From DAITBA01 sp036824005 (lineage in GTDB: Bacteria; Pseudomonadota; Gammaproteobacteria; Burkholderiales; Rhodocyclaceae), in contig DAITBA010000005.1 in the NCBI GenBank assembly GCA_036824005.1, positions 62,001-126,000 of the forward strand: a stretch of 64,000 bases of DNA, given 5' to 3'. A program made the translations under genes and the position numbers. How positions within the stretch are numbered: position 1 is the stretch's first letter; each line of letters starts with the position of its first letter. This document shows positions 52,834-61,100 of the stretch, piece by piece. The notes under the pieces are model-generated. The model was not told the DNA's origin. It saw nothing but the letters and a program-made list of their open reading frames with translations, and made no database searches.

Positions 52834-54327
52834 TCACAGCTTGTCCGCCCGGCCGAGCAGAAAGTGGGCGAGCAGCGGTACCGGCCGCCCGGTGGCACCC
52901 TTTTCCTTGCCGGAGCGCCAAGCCGTGCCGGCGATGTCCAGATGGGCCCAACGGAACTTCTTGGTGAAGCGGGACAGGAAACAGGCGGCGGTGATGGTGC
53001 CGGCACCCTTGCTGCCGATGTTCGGGATGTCGGCGAAGTTGCTCTGCAGTTGCTCCTGGTAGTCGTCCCATAGCGGCAGCTGCCAGGCGCGGTCGAAGGC
53101 TTCGTTGCCGCTGTCGAGCAGTTCCTCGGCAAGCTTGTCGTCGTTGGCCATCAGTCCGGTGGCCACCGACCCCAAAGCGATGACGCAGGCGCCGGTGAGC
53201 GTGGCAATGTCCACCACGCAATTCGGCTCGAAGCGCTCGGCGTAGGTCAGTGCGTCGCACAGGATGAGCCGGCCTTCGGCATCGGTGTTCAGGATCTCGA
53301 TGGTCTGGCCGGACAGGGACGTAACGATGTCGCCGGGCTTAGAAGCCGCGCCGCCCGGCATGTTCTCAGTGGCGGGCACGAGCCCGACGAGGTTCACAGG
53401 CAGCTTCATTTCGGCGCAGGCCTTGAACGTGCCGAGTACGCTCGCGGCGCCGCACATGTCGAACTTCATCTCGTCCATCTCTGCCGACGGTTTGATGGAA
53501 ATGCCGCCGGTGTCGAACGTGATGCCTTTGCCGACGAGGGCCACCGGCTTGTCGCTCTTCTTGCCGCCGTCGTAGCGCAGGACGATCAGCTTGGGCGGCT
53601 GATGCGAGCCTTTTGCTACCGACAGCAGGGAGCCCATGCCCAGTTTTTCCATGTCGGCGCGCTCCAGCACTTCGACCTTGAGCTTGTATTCCTGGGCCAG
53701 CACCTGCGCCTGTTCGGCCAAGTAGGTGGGGGTGCAAAGGTTCGGCGGCAGATTACCGAGGTCCTTGGCGAGCTTCATGCCTTGGGCGATTGCTACACCC
53801 TGGGCCAGGGCGTCCTCCGCCTGCGAGAGCTTGCCGCGCGTCTCGACGGTAAGTGTTAGCTTGTGCAGTGCCCGGCGCGAGTTCTCCTGCTTGGACTTGA
53901 GCTGATCGAAACGGTAGAGAACATCGAGCGCGATCATCGCCGCGTGGCGCACCTTCCAGCGCATGTCACGCTTCTTGAGCGGCAGCTCGCTCAGGCAGAT
54001 CACCGCGTCGGTGCTGCCGGTGCCATCCAGCGCCCGCACTGCCGCCGCTACGGCATCGCGATACTGACGGTCGCGGAACTCCGCTTCCTTGCCCAAGCCG
54101 ACGAGAAGCACTCGCTCCGCCGCGATGCCGGGCACGGCATGCAAGAGCAGCGTCGAGGCTGCCCTGCCCTCCATGTCACCGTGCTGAATCGCTTCGGTGA
54201 GGCGGCCGCGCGCCGCCTTGTCCAGGGCCGAGGCCGGGGCCGACAGCTTGCGTGGTTCGAATACGCCGACGACGATGCACGCGGTGCGTTGCTTCTCGGG
54301 ACTGCCGCTTTTTATGCTAAATTCCAC
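52834..54327 (-). CDS. pepA: Leucyl aminopeptidase PepA
   Basis: 497 residues from a GTG at 54327 (VEFSIKSGSPEKQRTA), chosen because AGGAG lies 6 nt upstream. The M17 signature NTDAEGRLIL is present, with the lysine/aspartate metal site in ALVGKGITFDTGGISIKPSA and DELKFDMCGAAS-like MDEMKFDMCGAASVLG. It removes N-terminal residues from peptides in the cytoplasm and in some bacteria also binds DNA at recombination or carAB sites. It is divergent from lptF and first of a pepA-holC-repeat protein-valS run. Confidence 0.97.
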   Translation of the reverse strand: MEFSIKSGSPEKQRTACIVVGVFEPRKLSAPASALDKAARGRLTEAIQHGDMEGRAASTLLLHAVPGIAAERVLLVGLGKEAEFRDRQYRDAVAAAVRALDGTGSTDAVICLSELPLKKRDMRWKVRHAAMIALDVLYRFDQLKSKQENSRRALHKLTLTVETRGKLSQAEDALAQGVAIAQGMKLAKDLGNLPPNLCTPTYLAEQAQVLAQEYKLKVEVLERADMEKLGMGSLLSVAKGSHQPPKLIVLRYDGGKKSDKPVALVGKGITFDTGGISIKPSAEMDEMKFDMCGAASVLGTFKACAEMKLPVNLVGLVPATENMPGGAASKPGDIVTSLSGQTIEILNTDAEGRLILCDALTYAERFEPNCVVDIATLTGACVIALGSVATGLMANDDKLAEELLDSGNEAFDRAWQLPLWDDYQEQLQSNFADIPNIGSKGAGTITAACFLSRFTKKFRWAHLDIAGTAWRSGKEKGATGRPVPLLAHFLLGRADKL

Positions 54328-54370
54328 CTGCTGCTCCTCGGAAGGATTGTTGCGGTCTCGATCTTTCCCG

Positions 54371-54400
54371 ATTATCCGCAATCTTTTCGAGCAAAGTCAA
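54371..54400 (-). promoter_or_regulatory. pepA promoter
   Basis: On the minus strand TTGACT (54400-54395) and GATAAT (54376-54371) are separated by 18 bp, giving a good sigma-70 promoter about 44 bp before the GTG start. It lies in the 74-bp control region shared with the divergent lptF gene, and its -35 box is within 2 bp of the lptF start codon. Confidence 0.55.
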
Positions 54401-54401
54401 A

Positions 54402-55481
54402 GTGATCTTCCAGCGTGCCGTGCGGCGCGAGTTCGCCAACCTGGCCTTGGCGGTGTTCGTCGCCCTGCTCGCCATTCTGCTCACGACCCAGCTCATCCGC
54501 CTGCTCGGACAGGCCGCGGGGGGCAAGCTGGCCTCCGAGGCCGTGGTGGCGCTACTCGGATTTGGGGCGCTCAACTATCTGCCCGTACTGCTGTCGCTGA
54601 CCCTGTTCATCTCCGTGCTGCTCACGCTGTCGCGCCACTATCGCGACTCGGAGATGGTCGTCTGGTTTTCCTCGGGCGTGCCCCTGACCGCCTGGGTGCG
54701 CCCGGTGATGCTGTTTGCATTGCCGATCGTCGCCGTCATCGCTGCCCTGTCACTGTTCCTATCGCCCTGGGCGCTGGAGAAGGCGGCGGAGTACCGCGTG
54801 CGCACCAACACGCGCGACGACGTGTCCCAGGTCGTGCCGGGTGCTTTTCGCGAGTCGAGCGGGGCCGAACGGGTATTTTTCGTCGAGGCCGTCGCCGGAG
54901 ACGAGCGGCTGGTACGAAACATCTTCATCAGCTCGAGCCAGCACGGCCGGCTCAGCGTCATCATGTCCGCGGAAGGCTACCAGGAGACCGCCGCCAACGG
55001 CGACCGCTTCGTCGTCCTCGCCAATGGCCGGCGCTACGAGGGCAAGCCGGGCACGCCGGAGTACCGCATCACGGAATTCGAGCGCCATGCCGTGCGCATT
55101 GAAACGAAGGAGGCCCAGGGCATCGAGAACTCGCCCAAGTACCTGCAACCCTGGCAGCTGCTGCGCGATCCAAGCAACGCCAACAAGGGCGAGCTGCTGT
55201 GGCGTGTCGGTGTGCCGCTGGCGGCGTTCAACCTGGCCCTGCTGGCGATACCTCTGTCATTCATGAGCCCGCGCGCCGGGCGCACCAACAATCTCGTGCT
55301 GGCGCTGCTTACGTACATGATCTACAGCAATCTGATCAGCGTGTCCCAGGCGTGGGTGATTCAGGGCCGGTTGAGCTTCGAGATCGGCACCTGGCTGGTA
55401 CACATGGTCATGTTCGTATTCCTCGTGCTGCTCTTCTTCCGGCGTATCGCCGTGTTTTCCTGGCTGCGCGTCGGCATATGA
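54402..55481 (+). CDS. lptF: LPS export ABC transporter permease LptF
   Basis: 359 residues from a GTG start (MIFQRAVRREFANLALAVFV). Six membrane segments, with three at each end, and a central periplasmic jellyroll domain (~130-240, GAERVFFVEAVAGDERLVRN). The end reads FEIGTWLVHMVMFVFLVLLF. LptF with LptG and LptB2 extracts lipopolysaccharide from the inner membrane. The stop overlaps the lptG start (ATGA at 55478), as is common for this pair. Confidence 0.96.
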   Translation: MIFQRAVRREFANLALAVFVALLAILLTTQLIRLLGQAAGGKLASEAVVALLGFGALNYLPVLLSLTLFISVLLTLSRHYRDSEMVVWFSSGVPLTAWVRPVMLFALPIVAVIAALSLFLSPWALEKAAEYRVRTNTRDDVSQVVPGAFRESSGAERVFFVEAVAGDERLVRNIFISSSQHGRLSVIMSAEGYQETAANGDRFVVLANGRRYEGKPGTPEYRITEFERHAVRIETKEAQGIENSPKYLQPWQLLRDPSNANKGELLWRVGVPLAAFNLALLAIPLSFMSPRAGRTNNLVLALLTYMIYSNLISVSQAWVIQGRLSFEIGTWLVHMVMFVFLVLLFFRRIAVFSWLRVGI

Positions 55482-56551
55482 AGGTCTTCGAGAAGTATCT
55501 GGCGCGGGAAACCTACGGCGCGACGCTGCTGGTGCTCGGGGCATTTCTCAGCCTGTTTGCCTTTTTCGACCTGATTCACGAGCTGGACGACCTCGGCAAG
55601 GGCGGCTACCAGCTGCAGCACGCCCTGGTTTTCGTGCTGCTGACCCTGCCGGGCCGGGTGTACGAGCTATTCCCGATTGCCGTACTGATCGGCACGCTGT
55701 ATGCGCTGACGACGCTGGCCCGCCATTCGGAGATTACGGTGCTGCGTACCTCGGGTTTGTCGACCCCCAGGCTGCTTGGTGCGCTCGCCCGCATCGGTAT
55801 CCCCTTCGTCGTCCTGACCTTCCTTGTCGGCGAGTTCGTCGCGCCGCCGGCAGAGCGCATGGCCCAGCAACTCCGCCTGCGCGCCACCAGCTCCGTCGTC
55901 GGCCAGGAATTCCGCTCCGGCCTATGGGTCAAGGACGAGAGCACCTTCGTGAACGTGCGCAGCGTGCTTCCCAATTCCAAGCTTCAACACGTGCGCATCT
56001 ACGAGTTCGATCGCGACTACGTGCTGCATTCGATCAGTGAAGCCGAGGAGGGTGAGTTCGTCCCGCCCGGGCAGTGGCGGCTGACGAGCGTCGTGCAAAC
56101 GCGTTTCGAGAGGGACCGGGCATCGGTGCACCGTCTGCCCGAGGCGCAATGGCGCTCGGCCCTCAACCCGGACATCCTCGCGGTGCTCTTGGTTGTTCCG
56201 GAGCGCATGTCCCTGGACAACCTTTGGCGCTACATTCGCCACCTGTCCGACAATCATCAGAAGACGGAGCGCTACGAGATCGCACTGTGGAAAAAGCTGG
56301 TCTATCCGCTTGCGGCACTCGTCATGATGGCTCTGGCGCTGCCGTTTGCTTATCGTCAGGATCGATTCGGGGGCGTGAGCATCCGTATTTTTGCCGGGGT
56401 CATGCTCGGCATCACTTTCCACATGCTGAACGGCCTGTTTTCCAGCCTGGGCATCATCAATAACTGGTGGCCGTTCTTTAGCGCCATCACGCCAAGCATG
56501 ATATTCCTGCTCACGGCTGCAGGCATGCTCTGGTGGTCGGAGAGGCGCTGA
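55478..56551 (+). CDS. lptG: LPS export ABC transporter permease LptG
   Basis: 357 residues, ATG overlapping the lptF stop. It starts MKVFEKYLARETYGATLLVL; six membrane segments flank a periplasmic jellyroll (~140-250, SGLWVKDESTFVNVRSVLPN). GGVSIRIFAGVMLGITFHML and the C-terminal ITPSMIFLLTAAGMLWW are typical of LptG. It is the partner of LptF in lipopolysaccharide export. Convergent with the RDD gene at 4-bp distance, with no clear terminator between them. Confidence 0.96.
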   Translation: MKVFEKYLARETYGATLLVLGAFLSLFAFFDLIHELDDLGKGGYQLQHALVFVLLTLPGRVYELFPIAVLIGTLYALTTLARHSEITVLRTSGLSTPRLLGALARIGIPFVVLTFLVGEFVAPPAERMAQQLRLRATSSVVGQEFRSGLWVKDESTFVNVRSVLPNSKLQHVRIYEFDRDYVLHSISEAEEGEFVPPGQWRLTSVVQTRFERDRASVHRLPEAQWRSALNPDILAVLLVVPERMSLDNLWRYIRHLSDNHQKTERYEIALWKKLVYPLAALVMMALALPFAYRQDRFGGVSIRIFAGVMLGITFHMLNGLFSSLGIINNWWPFFSAITPSMIFLLTAAGMLWWSERR

Positions 56552-56555
56552 TTGC

Positions 56556-57011
56556 TCAGTCCCTGGCGGCACCGGCAAAGATGAGCCGCGTGCCTGCCAG
56601 CCGATCGTGGAGGAACTGCCGATCTCGGTCGACCAGCGCCCAAAGCAAGCCCGTGCCGAACAACAACAGCGACGGCCAGCTTAGCATGTAGCGCAGGAGC
56701 GCACGGCCGACTGAGACCGGGCCGCCAGTGGCCGCATCCACGAGGCGAAGGCGCCAAGTGCTCATGGCCAGTGTCTGGCCGCGGTGCCAGAACCACCCGA
56801 AATACAAACCGAGAACGACGAAGACGTGCGCCCACCCGACGACGCCCGGCACGGAGATGTTCCAGAGCACACCAAGCAGCAGATAGGGAAGCATCACGGC
56901 AAGGATCAGCACCCCCACGCACAGCACCAAGTCGTAGAACATGCTGACGAAGCGCCGCGCCACGCTGGCCGGTGGGGCCCCGAAGGCGCCGAGGCGCTCC
57001 TGCAGCGCCAT
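56556..57011 (-). CDS. RDD family membrane protein
   Basis: 151 residues with three or four hydrophobic segments. The name-giving motif occurs as VARRFVSMFYDLVLCVGVLI (R-x-x-x-x-x-x-D), followed by GQTLAMSTWRLRLVDAATGG, a linker, then SWPSLLLFGTGLLWALVDRD and LHDRLAGTRLIF. The RDD family has members in diverse transport-like roles with unknown function. It is the last gene of the sigma-DUF3619-DUF3106-RDD run (6 bp after DUF3106). Confidence 0.88.
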   Translation of the reverse strand: MALQERLGAFGAPPASVARRFVSMFYDLVLCVGVLILAVMLPYLLLGVLWNISVPGVVGWAHVFVVLGLYFGWFWHRGQTLAMSTWRLRLVDAATGGPVSVGRALLRYMLSWPSLLLFGTGLLWALVDRDRQFLHDRLAGTRLIFAGAARD

Positions 57012-57017
57012 CGCCGG

Positions 57018-57731
57018 CTAATGAACGATCTGTTGGTAGAAGTCCTTGCCGGGTGCAGGGCCTGCCGAAGCGGCGGCCTGACCGGAAGAGCCGGACTCAG
57101 CCATGGCCGACCCGCTTTGGCCGGTCGGAGGGATAGGGTCGCCATCGACCGGCGGCGTCTGGGAAGCCGGTGCAGTGGGCTCGGAAGCGACCTGTGCGGG
57201 CTTGGATGCCTCGACCGTGGCGGGCGCGGGTTCGTTGCGGGGCGTGACCGGTCTAGTGCCGGCGGTCTTGGCCGCGGCACGCCGGGCGGCCTTGGCCTGG
57301 AATTGCTGCCGCTCGTTGTCCGAAAGGCTGTTGTATTCCTCCCATTTTTGGGTCAGGGCGCTTCGCCGTTTGGAATCGGACTTCTGGAGGTTTTTGAACT
57401 GCTCCCGTGCCTTCTGCCGCTCGAAGGCCGTGAGATTGGACCAATCCCTCATTCTCTGGGTGATGCGCTCCTGCTCCTCCGGGGCCATGGCCGGAAAGCG
57501 TGAGGCGATGCCCACCCACTTGCGCTTGCGGGTGTCATCCAGGCTGTTCCATTCCTCGGCCAGCGGCGCCAGGATCTCCCGCTGTTTTTCCGTCAGAGAC
57601 GACCAGGATGGCGGCCGCAGGTCGGATACGACGGCCTGTACCGGCGTGGGCGGCGCAAGGACCACGGCCAGGACGAGCGCCGCCGCCAGGGCCAGGGCAA
57701 GCCCTATTGCTGCGAGGTATCCTTTAGCCAT
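57018..57731 (-). CDS. DUF3106 domain protein, exported
   Basis: 237 residues with an N-terminal signal or anchor (MAKGYLAAIGLALALAAALV). The DUF3106 body has repeated three-helix modules with W-x-x-L patterns: LRPPSWSSLTEKQREILAPL, EEWNSLDDTRKRKWVGIASR, WSNLTAFERQKAREQFKNLQ and WEEYNSLSDNERQQFQAKAA. The C-terminal ~80 residues are proline/alanine-rich and probably disordered. The family is nearly confined to betaproteobacteria. It may act with the adjacent sigma factor and DUF3619 protein; that is inferred from the overlapping genes. Confidence 0.85.
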   Translation of the reverse strand: MAKGYLAAIGLALALAAALVLAVVLAPPTPVQAVVSDLRPPSWSSLTEKQREILAPLAEEWNSLDDTRKRKWVGIASRFPAMAPEEQERITQRMRDWSNLTAFERQKAREQFKNLQKSDSKRRSALTQKWEEYNSLSDNERQQFQAKAARRAAAKTAGTRPVTPRNEPAPATVEASKPAQVASEPTAPASQTPPVDGDPIPPTGQSGSAMAESGSSGQAAASAGPAPGKDFYQQIVH

Positions 57732-58075
57732 GCGTCGAAACCGCGGTCCAGGTAGGCCTTGATCGGCAGCTCGTCAGCGAGCAAGGCGCTGTCGATTTCC
57801 CCTATGCTAGAGGCCTGTTCGACAGAGTTCCAAAGATAAACGCCGGCGACCGCCAAAGCCAGAGCGACCAGCGTGGCAATCGTCCTGGCATGGGATAGAA
57901 CGACGTCCAGGGAAACATGGCCAGCACCGGCAAGATGGGCCTCCGCCGACAGACGGTGGTGCTTGAGGGCGAGCTGGCGCGCCGCGAAGAGCCTGTCCGT
58001 GGTCTTGCGGTCGATCTGCTCGGCGCCCAGATTGAGGTAATGCCGGACCTTAAATGCGAATTGTTTTTCGTTCAT
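57704..58075 (-). CDS. DUF3619 family membrane protein
   Basis: 123 residues from ATG at 58075 (MNEKQFAFKVRHYLNLGAEQ), overlapping the sigma-factor stop. A cytoplasmic N-terminal helix pair (IDRKTTDRLFAARQLALKHH) leads to one membrane segment near residue 60-80 (TIATLVALALAVAGVYLW) and a small periplasmic part. Small size, single span and overlap with an ECF-type sigma gene are the layout of an anti-sigma factor, though no zinc motif is present; that role is an inference. Its end overlaps the next gene by 28 bp. Confidence 0.85.
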   Translation of the reverse strand: MNEKQFAFKVRHYLNLGAEQIDRKTTDRLFAARQLALKHHRLSAEAHLAGAGHVSLDVVLSHARTIATLVALALAVAGVYLWNSVEQASSIGEIDSALLADELPIKAYLDRGFDAWLKDTSQQ

Positions 58076-58695
58076 AGTTCGATGCCTTTGGCCTTCAAGG
58101 CAGCGGCAAGCGCATGTGTGGCACGGGAGCAATGCGTCTTGACACTACCTTCTGAGCACCCCATCGCCGCTGCCGTCTCGGCGATATCCATGTCTTCCCA
58201 GTAACGCATGAGGAATGCCTCACGTTGACGTGGCGGCAGCTTGGCGACCTCCCTTTCGATGATCGTCAGCACCTGGGACTGCTCCAGTTGCCCATCCGGT
58301 GAGTTCGCCAGTTTCGATCCCGATTCTACCGCCAAAGTTTCCAGCGGATCACTGTCTTCATCATCGTCGTTGGAAAACGCCGACAGGAGCGTGGTCCACA
58401 TGGAGCGCACCTTGGAGCGGCGGTAGAAGTCGCGGATGACGTTCTGCAGGATGCGCTGGAACAGCATCGGCAGCTCCTCAACCGGCTTATCGGCGTACTT
58501 CTGTGCCAGCTTGAGCATGGCGTCCTGGACGCTGTCGAGTGCCGCATCCTCGTCGCGCAGGGCAAACAGCGCCTGCTTGAAGGCGCGCCGTTCGACACTG
58601 GCAAGGAAATCGGAAAGTTCGGTGCTGGAGGCCAGGGAAGTGGTCCTAGGAGCGGGTTCGTTCTTGGTCTGGGGCCGCCGAGGCCAAGTCCGCAT
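58072..58695 (-). CDS. RNA polymerase sigma factor (ECF-like)
   Basis: 207 residues. Region 2 has FKQALFALRDEDAALDSVQD-type residues with VIRDFYRRSKVRS, and region 4 has LPPRQREAFLMRYWEDMDIA and ETAAAMGCSEGSVKTHCSRA, a standard ECF sigma organisation. The long acidic linker (SNDDDEDSDP, residues ~115-130) is characteristic of the betaproteobacterial family next to DUF3619. It is the first gene of the four-gene run and is divergent from ilvI. The trigger and target genes are unknown. Confidence 0.93.
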   Translation of the reverse strand: MRTWPRRPQTKNEPAPRTTSLASSTELSDFLASVERRAFKQALFALRDEDAALDSVQDAMLKLAQKYADKPVEELPMLFQRILQNVIRDFYRRSKVRSMWTTLLSAFSNDDDEDSDPLETLAVESGSKLANSPDGQLEQSQVLTIIEREVAKLPPRQREAFLMRYWEDMDIAETAAAMGCSEGSVKTHCSRATHALAAALKAKGIEL

Positions 58696-58715
58696 GCGCC
58701 GCGCAGACCCGCGCC

Positions 58716-58744
58716 TTGACCAAAATTGGCCGAACCGCTAATGT
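58716..58744 (+). promoter_or_regulatory. ilvI promoter
   Basis: TTGACC at 58716-58721 and TAATGT at 58739-58744 are 17 bp apart, a near-consensus sigma-70 promoter starting the ilv operon. The leader is only about 35 nt to the ATG at 58785, too short for an attenuator with a leader peptide. It lies just upstream of the divergent sigma-factor start. Confidence 0.65.
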
Positions 58745-58784
58745 TACACGCTTTTCGAGCGAATTCTGGGACCCAGGTGCGGCA

Positions 58785-60494
58785 ATGGTCTTGACCGGTG
58801 CGGAGTTTGTAATCAGGTGCTTACAGGATGAAAAGGTCGAATACGTGTTCGGCTATCCTGGCGGCGCAGTACTTTTCCTCTATGACGAGTTGTTCAAGCA
58901 GGAAAAGGTCCGTCATGTACTTGTCCGCCATGAGCAGGGTGCCGTACACGCGGCCGACGGCTATGCCCGCTCGACGGAGAAAGTCGGCGTCGCCCTGGTG
59001 ACCTCGGGCCCGGGCGTGACCAATGCCGTGACCGGCATCGCCACCGCTTATATGGATTCGATCCCGATGGTAATCATCACCGGGCAGGTCCCGACTGCGG
59101 CCATTGGCCTGGACGCATTCCAGGAAGTCGATACCGTCGGCATCACCCGTCCCTGCGTCAAGCATAACTTCCTGGTCAAGAACGTCGCCGATATCGCGCC
59201 GACCATCAAGAAGGCGTTCTATCTCGCCAAGAGCGGGCGGCCAGGGCCCGTCCTGGTGGACATCCCGAAGGATGTCACGGCCGCGAAATGCGAATACCAC
59301 TATCCCAAGTCCGTCAGCATGCGCTCCTACAACCCGGTGACCAAGGGGCATCAGGGGCAGATCAAGAAGGCGGTGCAACTTCTGCTCGAGGCCAAGCGGC
59401 CGATGGTGTATGCCGGCGGGGGCGTCGTCCTGTCCGATGCCTCGGAGCAGCTGACGCGGCTGGTGAAAATGCTGGGCGTTCCATGCACCAACACGCTGAT
59501 GGGACTGGGCGGATTCCCGGCCACGGACAGCCAGTTTGTCGGCATGCTCGGCATGCACGGTACCTATGAAGCGAACATGGCGATGCAATATTGCGACGTC
59601 CTGCTCGCAGTGGGGGCGCGCTTCGACGACCGCGTCATCGGCGACCCGGGCCACTTCGCCCAGGTGGCGCGCAAGATCATCCATGTCGACATCGATCCGT
59701 CGAGCATTTCCAAGCGCGTAAAGGTCGACATCCCCATCGTCGGCAACGTGCCCGATGTCCTGGACGAGGTGCTGCGGCAGCTCGATGCCACGAGCGAGCG
59801 GCCGGACGCCGCGGCGCTCGCCACCTGGTGGAAGCAGATCGACGAGTGGCGCGCTCGCGACTGCCTGAAATACGATCGCAAGAGCGAGATCATCAAGCCG
59901 CAGTTCGTCATCGAAAAGCTGTACGAAGTCACCAAGGGCGATGCCTTCGTCACCTCCGACGTCGGCCAGCACCAGATGTGGGCGGCGCAGTTCTACAAGT
60001 TCGATCGGCCACGGCGCTGGATCAACTCCGGCGGCCTGGGCACGATGGGTTTCGGGCTGCCGGCTGCGATGGGCGTGCAGCTCGCTCATCCGGGGTCGCC
60101 GGTGGCCTGTGTCACCGGCGAGGCCAGCATCCAGATGTGCATCCAGGAGCTGTCCACCTGCAAGCAATACCGCCTGCCGATCAAGATCGTCAATCTGAAC
60201 AACCGCTACCTCGGCATGGTGCGCCAGTGGCAGGAGTTCTTTCACGGCAACCGCTACTCCGAATCCTACATGGATGCGCTGCCGAATTTCGCCAAGCTCG
60301 CCGAGGCCTACGGCCATGTCGGCATTCACGTGGACAAGCCGGGCGATGTGGAAGGGGCATTGCGCGAGGCATTCAAGCGCAAGACCGATCTGGTCTTCCT
60401 GGACTTCATGGTGGACCAGACGGAAAACGTCTATCCCATGGTGCAGGGCGGCAAGGGCCTGACCGAAATGATCCTCTCCTCCGAGGATCTCTGA
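58785..60494 (+). CDS. ilvI: Acetolactate synthase large subunit
   Basis: 569 residues from ATG at 58785 (MVLTGAEFVIRCLQDEKVEY). Thiamine-diphosphate enzyme: the catalytic glutamate is in VRHEQGAVHAADGYARSTEK, the TPP motif GDG-N is altered to the ALS form near GEASIQMCIQELS then LNNRYLGMVRQWQ, and YPGGAVLFLYDELF is the FAD/substrate region. It condenses pyruvate with pyruvate or 2-ketobutyrate in valine, leucine and isoleucine synthesis. Followed by ilvH after 24 bp and ilvC. The normal GDG of this motif reads GEA here, which may merit a check. Confidence 0.96.
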   Translation: MVLTGAEFVIRCLQDEKVEYVFGYPGGAVLFLYDELFKQEKVRHVLVRHEQGAVHAADGYARSTEKVGVALVTSGPGVTNAVTGIATAYMDSIPMVIITGQVPTAAIGLDAFQEVDTVGITRPCVKHNFLVKNVADIAPTIKKAFYLAKSGRPGPVLVDIPKDVTAAKCEYHYPKSVSMRSYNPVTKGHQGQIKKAVQLLLEAKRPMVYAGGGVVLSDASEQLTRLVKMLGVPCTNTLMGLGGFPATDSQFVGMLGMHGTYEANMAMQYCDVLLAVGARFDDRVIGDPGHFAQVARKIIHVDIDPSSISKRVKVDIPIVGNVPDVLDEVLRQLDATSERPDAAALATWWKQIDEWRARDCLKYDRKSEIIKPQFVIEKLYEVTKGDAFVTSDVGQHQMWAAQFYKFDRPRRWINSGGLGTMGFGLPAAMGVQLAHPGSPVACVTGEASIQMCIQELSTCKQYRLPIKIVNLNNRYLGMVRQWQEFFHGNRYSESYMDALPNFAKLAEAYGHVGIHVDKPGDVEGALREAFKRKTDLVFLDFMVDQTENVYPMVQGGKGLTEMILSSEDL

Positions 60495-60518
60495 GTATTC
60501 CCGACCAAACACAACAAC

Positions 60519-61010
60519 ATGCGACACGTCATTTCCCTGCTCCTGGAAAACGAGGCGGGAGCGCTCTCTCGCGTCTCCGGCCTTTTCTCGGCCCGCGCCT
60601 ACAACATCGAATCGCTGACCGTGGCACCGACGGAAGACCCGTCGATGTCGCGCATGACCATCGTCACTACCGGCTCCGACGACGTCATCGAGCAGATCAC
60701 CAAGCAACTCAACAAGCTCATCGAAGTGGTGAAGGTGGTGGATCTGTCCGAGGCGGCACATATCGAGCGTGAGCTGATGCTGGTGAAGGTGCGTGCCACG
60801 GGCAAGGACCGCGAGGAATTGAAACGCATGGCGGATATCTTTCGCGGCCGCATCATTGATGTCACCGAATCCACCTACGTCGTCGAAATGACGGGCACCA
60901 GCGGCAAACTGGATGCCTTCTTCGACGCCATCGACCGCGCACTGATTCTGGAAACGGTGCGCACCGGTGTCTGCGGCATTGGCCGCGGCGACCGGATCCT
61001 CAAGGTATAG
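60519..61010 (+). CDS. ilvH: Acetolactate synthase small subunit
   Basis: 163 residues, standard length. MRHVISLLLENEAGALSRVS starts the ACT domain that binds valine for feedback inhibition; the second half (TGKDREELKRMADIFRGRII) is the C-terminal ALS_ss domain. It activates and regulates the large subunit. It lies 24 bp after ilvI. Confidence 0.97.
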   Translation: MRHVISLLLENEAGALSRVSGLFSARAYNIESLTVAPTEDPSMSRMTIVTTGSDDVIEQITKQLNKLIEVVKVVDLSEAAHIERELMLVKVRATGKDREELKRMADIFRGRIIDVTESTYVVEMTGTSGKLDAFFDAIDRALILETVRTGVCGIGRGDRILKV

Positions 61011-61027
61011 TGAGGGGTGAGGCATGT

Positions 61028-61043
61028 GGGGCAGCGCTGCCCC
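61028..61043. other. 16-bp perfect palindrome between ilvH and ilvC
   Basis: GGGGCAGCGCTGCCCC is fully self-complementary. In RNA it would form a short stem; there is no T-run, so it is more likely a processing or mRNA stability element in the ilvH-ilvC gap (90 bp) than a terminator. It could also be a DNA-binding site. Confidence 0.4.
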
Positions 61044-61100
61044 TCGTGTGCTGCCTGCGCCTGACCCCGGTCTCCTCGCTTCGAACAGAAAGGGTTCACC

